A stretch of DNA of 64,000 nucleotides from Rhizobium sp. NLR16a. Its GTDB lineage: Bacteria; Pseudomonadota; Alphaproteobacteria; Rhizobiales; Rhizobiaceae. Within the stretch, counting starts at the first letter, position 1. Every line of letters begins with the position of its first letter. The stretch spans positions 1 through 64,000 of the forward strand of contig NZ_CP072866.1 of NCBI RefSeq assembly GCF_017948245.1, written 5' to 3'. This document shows positions 61,460 through 64,000 of the stretch, in pieces. The notes under the pieces were generated by a model. The model did no database searches, was not told the origin of the DNA, and was given only the letters and a program-made list of their open reading frames with translations. The position numbers and the translations under genes were made by a program.

Positions 61460-61530
61460 TGTCGAAGATGATCGTCAGCGACAATGGCAGCGAGTTCACC
61501 AGCAACGCGATCCTGCAGCGGAGGCGCAAT
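61460..61530 (+). pseudogene. IS3-family transposase fragment
   Basis: Plus strand reads KMIVSDNGSEFTSNAILQ, the conserved core (DNGxEFxSxA) around the second Asp of the DDE site in IS3-type transposases. Only about 25 codons are recognisable; both sides are lost. Confidence 0.65.
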
Positions 61531-61561
61531 TCGCGGTCGGCGAGGACCACGATGTCCCGCC

Positions 61562-62545
61562 TCATCTGAACTTGATATCACCCGCTTTCTGGGAAACGCG
61601 GACGTTCCAATCCCGTAGAGCATCGCACGCCTCTGCTCGCGTGGGTGCGCCGATGCGTCCGCCGAACACCTGGCATTTGAGAGCCGCCGCCATCGATGAC
61701 AATCGCATCGCCTCTTCGATCGGCAGGCCTTCTGCGATTGCCAGCGCGAAGGCGCCGTGGAAGATGTCACCGGCCGCAAGCGTGTCGATGGTTCTCACTT
61801 TCGGCGCGGCGAGGTGACGGATGTCGCCGCTTGGGTCGTCGAACCACAGGGACCCGTTTTCGCCAGCCGTAACGCTGATGAAGGCATGTTCGAATTTCCG
61901 CTTTAGCAGGCCGACGGTCTCGACGAGATCCGCCGTCCCGGCAAGCCGCTCGGCCGCAGGCTGTGAAAACACGATGTGGCTGGCGGCCGGCGCCAGCATC
62001 TCGATGACGCCCTCGCCGGCAACGTCGCCGTCCAGTATGGCGGGTTTGCCCGCCTTGCCAGCTGCGATCAGCGCCCGCAGTGCAAGCTTCGGCCATCGGA
62101 CATCGACAAGCACCGCATCGAAAGCAGACATCTCCTGCTCGGTGACCAGCCTCACTGTATTGTGGAGCCGCTCGTCGTAGAAAGGCACGATCAGGCGTTC
62201 GCCTTGATCATCGATGAGGATCGTCGAGACGGCCGAGCGGGCGCCCTGCACAACCGTCATGCCGCTCGTGTCTATGCCGTCATTCCCGAGGTCGGAAAGG
62301 ATGCGTTCGCCCGTCGTATCGTTGCCAACCGCGCCCCAGAGGCTGGCATAGCCGCCAAGCCGGGCGACTGCGAATGCCGCACTCGACGCCATGCCTTCGG
62401 CGACCTGCAGCATCCCATAGGGCAAGATCTTGCCCTGGCCCGTGGGCAATGAGCGAACGCGGAACAGGGTGTCGAGCACCGCCGCGCCGATGCAGAGCAC
62501 GCGGCGTGGCGGACCTGGCGGCGGGCCGAAGGCAGAGGAAGTCAT
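61562..62545 (-). CDS. PfkB-family sugar kinase
   Basis: 327 residues from ATG 62545. Ribokinase fold: VLCIGAAVLDTLF at the start, GGYASLWGAVGNDTTGE, and the C-terminal catalytic TIDTLAAGDIFHGAFALAIAEG with the Asp base. Phosphorylates a sugar or sugar derivative. Located after two ABC sugar permeases on the same strand, so it probably acts on the imported sugar. Similar kinases in Agrobacterium act on sulfosugars, but I cannot decide this here. Confidence 0.87.
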   Translation of the reverse strand: MTSSAFGPPPGPPRRVLCIGAAVLDTLFRVRSLPTGQGKILPYGMLQVAEGMASSAAFAVARLGGYASLWGAVGNDTTGERILSDLGNDGIDTSGMTVVQGARSAVSTILIDDQGERLIVPFYDERLHNTVRLVTEQEMSAFDAVLVDVRWPKLALRALIAAGKAGKPAILDGDVAGEGVIEMLAPAASHIVFSQPAAERLAGTADLVETVGLLKRKFEHAFISVTAGENGSLWFDDPSGDIRHLAAPKVRTIDTLAAGDIFHGAFALAIAEGLPIEEAMRLSSMAAALKCQVFGGRIGAPTRAEACDALRDWNVRVSQKAGDIKFR

Positions 62546-62564
62546 CGGCGGTCGTCTCACATGC

Positions 62565-63380
62565 TCACTTGACGGCGCCTGCCGTCAGACCGGCGACGAT
62601 CTGCCGTTGCGCAAACACGGTCAGGATCAGCACCGGCAAGGTGACGATCAGCGCGGCTGCCGCGAGCGGTCCCCAACTGACCTGTTCGAAAGACAGCATA
62701 TTGTAGACGGCGACCGGCAGCGTGCGTGTCTCGCGGCTCGCGAGCACGATGCCGAAGACGAAATTGTTCCAGGAGAAGATCACCGACAGGATGAAGGCGA
62801 CGACGATGCCGGGCCTCGCAATCGGCAGGGCGACCAGGCGGAAAACCTGCCAGGGCGTCGCGCCGTCGATGCTTGCCGCCTCCTCCAGCTCCATCGGCGT
62901 CGTCTCGAAATAGCCGATCATGATCCATACGACGATCGGCACGGTGACGACGAGATGGATGATGATCTGCGGCATCAGCGTACCGAGCAGATTCAGCCAT
63001 TGGAACAGCAGGAAGAGCGGAATGAGAAAGGACAGGCCCGGCGTCATGCGCGCGATCATGATGACCATCGCCGACTTCTCCGCCTTCAGACGCGCGATGC
63101 CGTATCCGGCCGGCACGCCGATCAACAGCGCCAGAAGCGTAGCGGCACCCGTCACCAGCAGTGAATTCCAGAGATAGAGGAAGAAGTTGTTCTCCTCGAA
63201 GACCTTCACATAGTTCGACCAGGCGAAACGTTCCGGGATGAAGATCGGCGGATAGGCGCCGTTGTCGATCTCATATTTCAGCGACAGCGAGATCATCCAG
63301 AGGAAGAACAGCACGACCGGCGAGATCATCACCAGCGCGACGAACAGCAGTCCGATGCGGTCGAGCGTCTTGCGCTTCAT
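62565..63380 (-). CDS. ABC sugar transporter permease (MalG type)
   Basis: 271 residues, six membrane helices. EAA loop EEAASIDGATPWQVFRLVALPIARPGI at about residue 175-200. Works with the permease at 63380, whose stop overlaps this start (ATGA). Imports a carbohydrate; binding protein and ATPase are outside the window or to the right. Confidence 0.93.
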   Translation of the reverse strand: MKRKTLDRIGLLFVALVMISPVVLFFLWMISLSLKYEIDNGAYPPIFIPERFAWSNYVKVFEENNFFLYLWNSLLVTGAATLLALLIGVPAGYGIARLKAEKSAMVIMIARMTPGLSFLIPLFLLFQWLNLLGTLMPQIIIHLVVTVPIVVWIMIGYFETTPMELEEAASIDGATPWQVFRLVALPIARPGIVVAFILSVIFSWNNFVFGIVLASRETRTLPVAVYNMLSFEQVSWGPLAAAALIVTLPVLILTVFAQRQIVAGLTAGAVK

Positions 63381-64000
63381 CAGCGTGCCTCCCCGTCGGA
63401 CCAGTTGACGCGCTGCCGGATCATCATCAGGACGATGGAGAGCAGCACGATGAGGATGAAGAAGACGACCGCCATGGCGGAGCCATAGCCGATGTCGTAA
63501 TAGGCGAACGCCGTATTGTAGAGATAGATGTTAATCGTTTCCGATGCCGTTCCGGGACCGCCCTGGGTCATGGCATAGATGATGTCGAAGCTCTTCACCG
63601 CATCGATGCTGCGGATGATCACGGCGATCATCAGGAACGGCGCGATCATCGGCAGCGTCAGATAGCGGAATTTCTGCCAGACATTGGCGCCGTCGATCTC
63701 AGCGCTCTCGTAAGGTTCGCGCGGAACCGCGGCCAGGCCGCCGAGCACGATCAGCATGACGAGTGGCGTCCACTGCCAGCTTTCGACCAGGACCAGCGAG
63801 GGAATGACGCTGCGCTGATTGTAGATCCACTCCTGCGGGCCGATGCCGACGAAAGAGAGGAGATAGTTGAGCACGCCGAGTTGCGGATGGTACATCATCG
63901 TCCAGACGAGCGCGATGGCGACGGGCGTCGCCATCATCGGCATCACGAATATGCCTCGAATGAGGCCGCGCAGCGGGAATTGGGCATCGAAGATCAGCGC
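63380..64000 (-). CDS. ABC sugar transporter permease (MalF type), N-terminal part beyond window
   Basis: About 206 C-terminal residues are visible; the gene runs off the right edge. EAA loop YESAEIDGANVWQKFRYLTLPMIAP and several helices. Partner of the MalG-type permease. First of the visible genes of this minus-strand sugar operon. Confidence 0.92.
   Translation of the reverse strand, partial: ALIFDAQFPLRGLIRGIFVMPMMATPVAIALVWTMMYHPQLGVLNYLLSFVGIGPQEWIYNQRSVIPSLVLVESWQWTPLVMLIVLGGLAAVPREPYESAEIDGANVWQKFRYLTLPMIAPFLMIAVIIRSIDAVKSFDIIYAMTQGGPGTASETINIYLYNTAFAYYDIGYGSAMAVVFFILIVLLSIVLMMIRQRVNWSDGEAR

Noticed and set aside
1..64000. CRISPR arrays, tRNA or rRNA genes, replication origin
   Set aside because: No repeat-spacer pattern, no cloverleaf or rRNA-like sequence and no replication gene was seen by reading; not proven absent without a scan.

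Overview
The window is about 60% G+C, gene-dense, and reads as alphaproteobacterial, most likely Rhizobiaceae (Sinorhizobium/Rhizobium/Agrobacterium group). Support for this comes from a P1B-5 metal ATPase with a C-terminal hemerythrin domain (the Nia type described in Sinorhizobium meliloti), a FixL-like haem-PAS kinase, a FixK-type regulator and many TTGAT-N4-ATCAA (FNR/FixK) sites. There is no rRNA, tRNA, CRISPR or replication gene. I cannot tell chromosome from megaplasmid.

Region A, 1 to about 50.2 kb, is a low-oxygen/stress island. It carries four universal stress proteins (one cut by the window edge) and at least two USP remnants, a beta-CASP metallohydrolase, acetate kinase and PEP synthase. 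It has three P-type ATPases (P2-type, Mg-type P3B, P1B-5/Nia), a HlyD/ABC export system, Hsp20, a divergent GroEL, a second FtsH, CBS-BON and BON proteins, phosphoribosyltransferases (one in a triple fusion with an alpha/beta hydrolase and an erythromycin-esterase domain), a lone CheB methylesterase, and many small proteins. I count 22 FixK/FNR-type sites between 356 and 50209 and none that I could see to the right. Most lie so that a transcript starting 41-42 bp from the site centre begins 10-45 nt before the start codon. A Crp/Fnr regulator (39007-39759) and a hybrid kinase with FixL-type haem-PAS residues (45501-47420) lie inside the island, so sensor, regulator and targets are together. 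The gene content closely parallels the mycobacterial DosR dormancy regulon, but is wired through FixK boxes.

Region B, 51.1-54.7 kb, starts at a junction of two gene remnants. It is a sulfide/persulfide detoxification operon (Blh sulfurtransferase-dioxygenase, BigR repressor, two YeeE/YedE proteins, TauE/SafE exporter) behind an AT-rich palindrome that is probably the BigR operator.

Region C, 55.0-61.3 kb, is a two-component system divergent from an operon of an Asp-rich secreted protein, a DUF2271 protein with a flavinylation-like motif, a PepSY-flavodoxin-reductase membrane protein and an ApbE flavin transferase. This looks like a transmembrane flavin electron-transfer module.

Region D, 61.4-64.0 kb, holds an IS3-type transposase scrap and the end of a sugar ABC transporter operon with a PfkB-type sugar kinase, running off the right edge.
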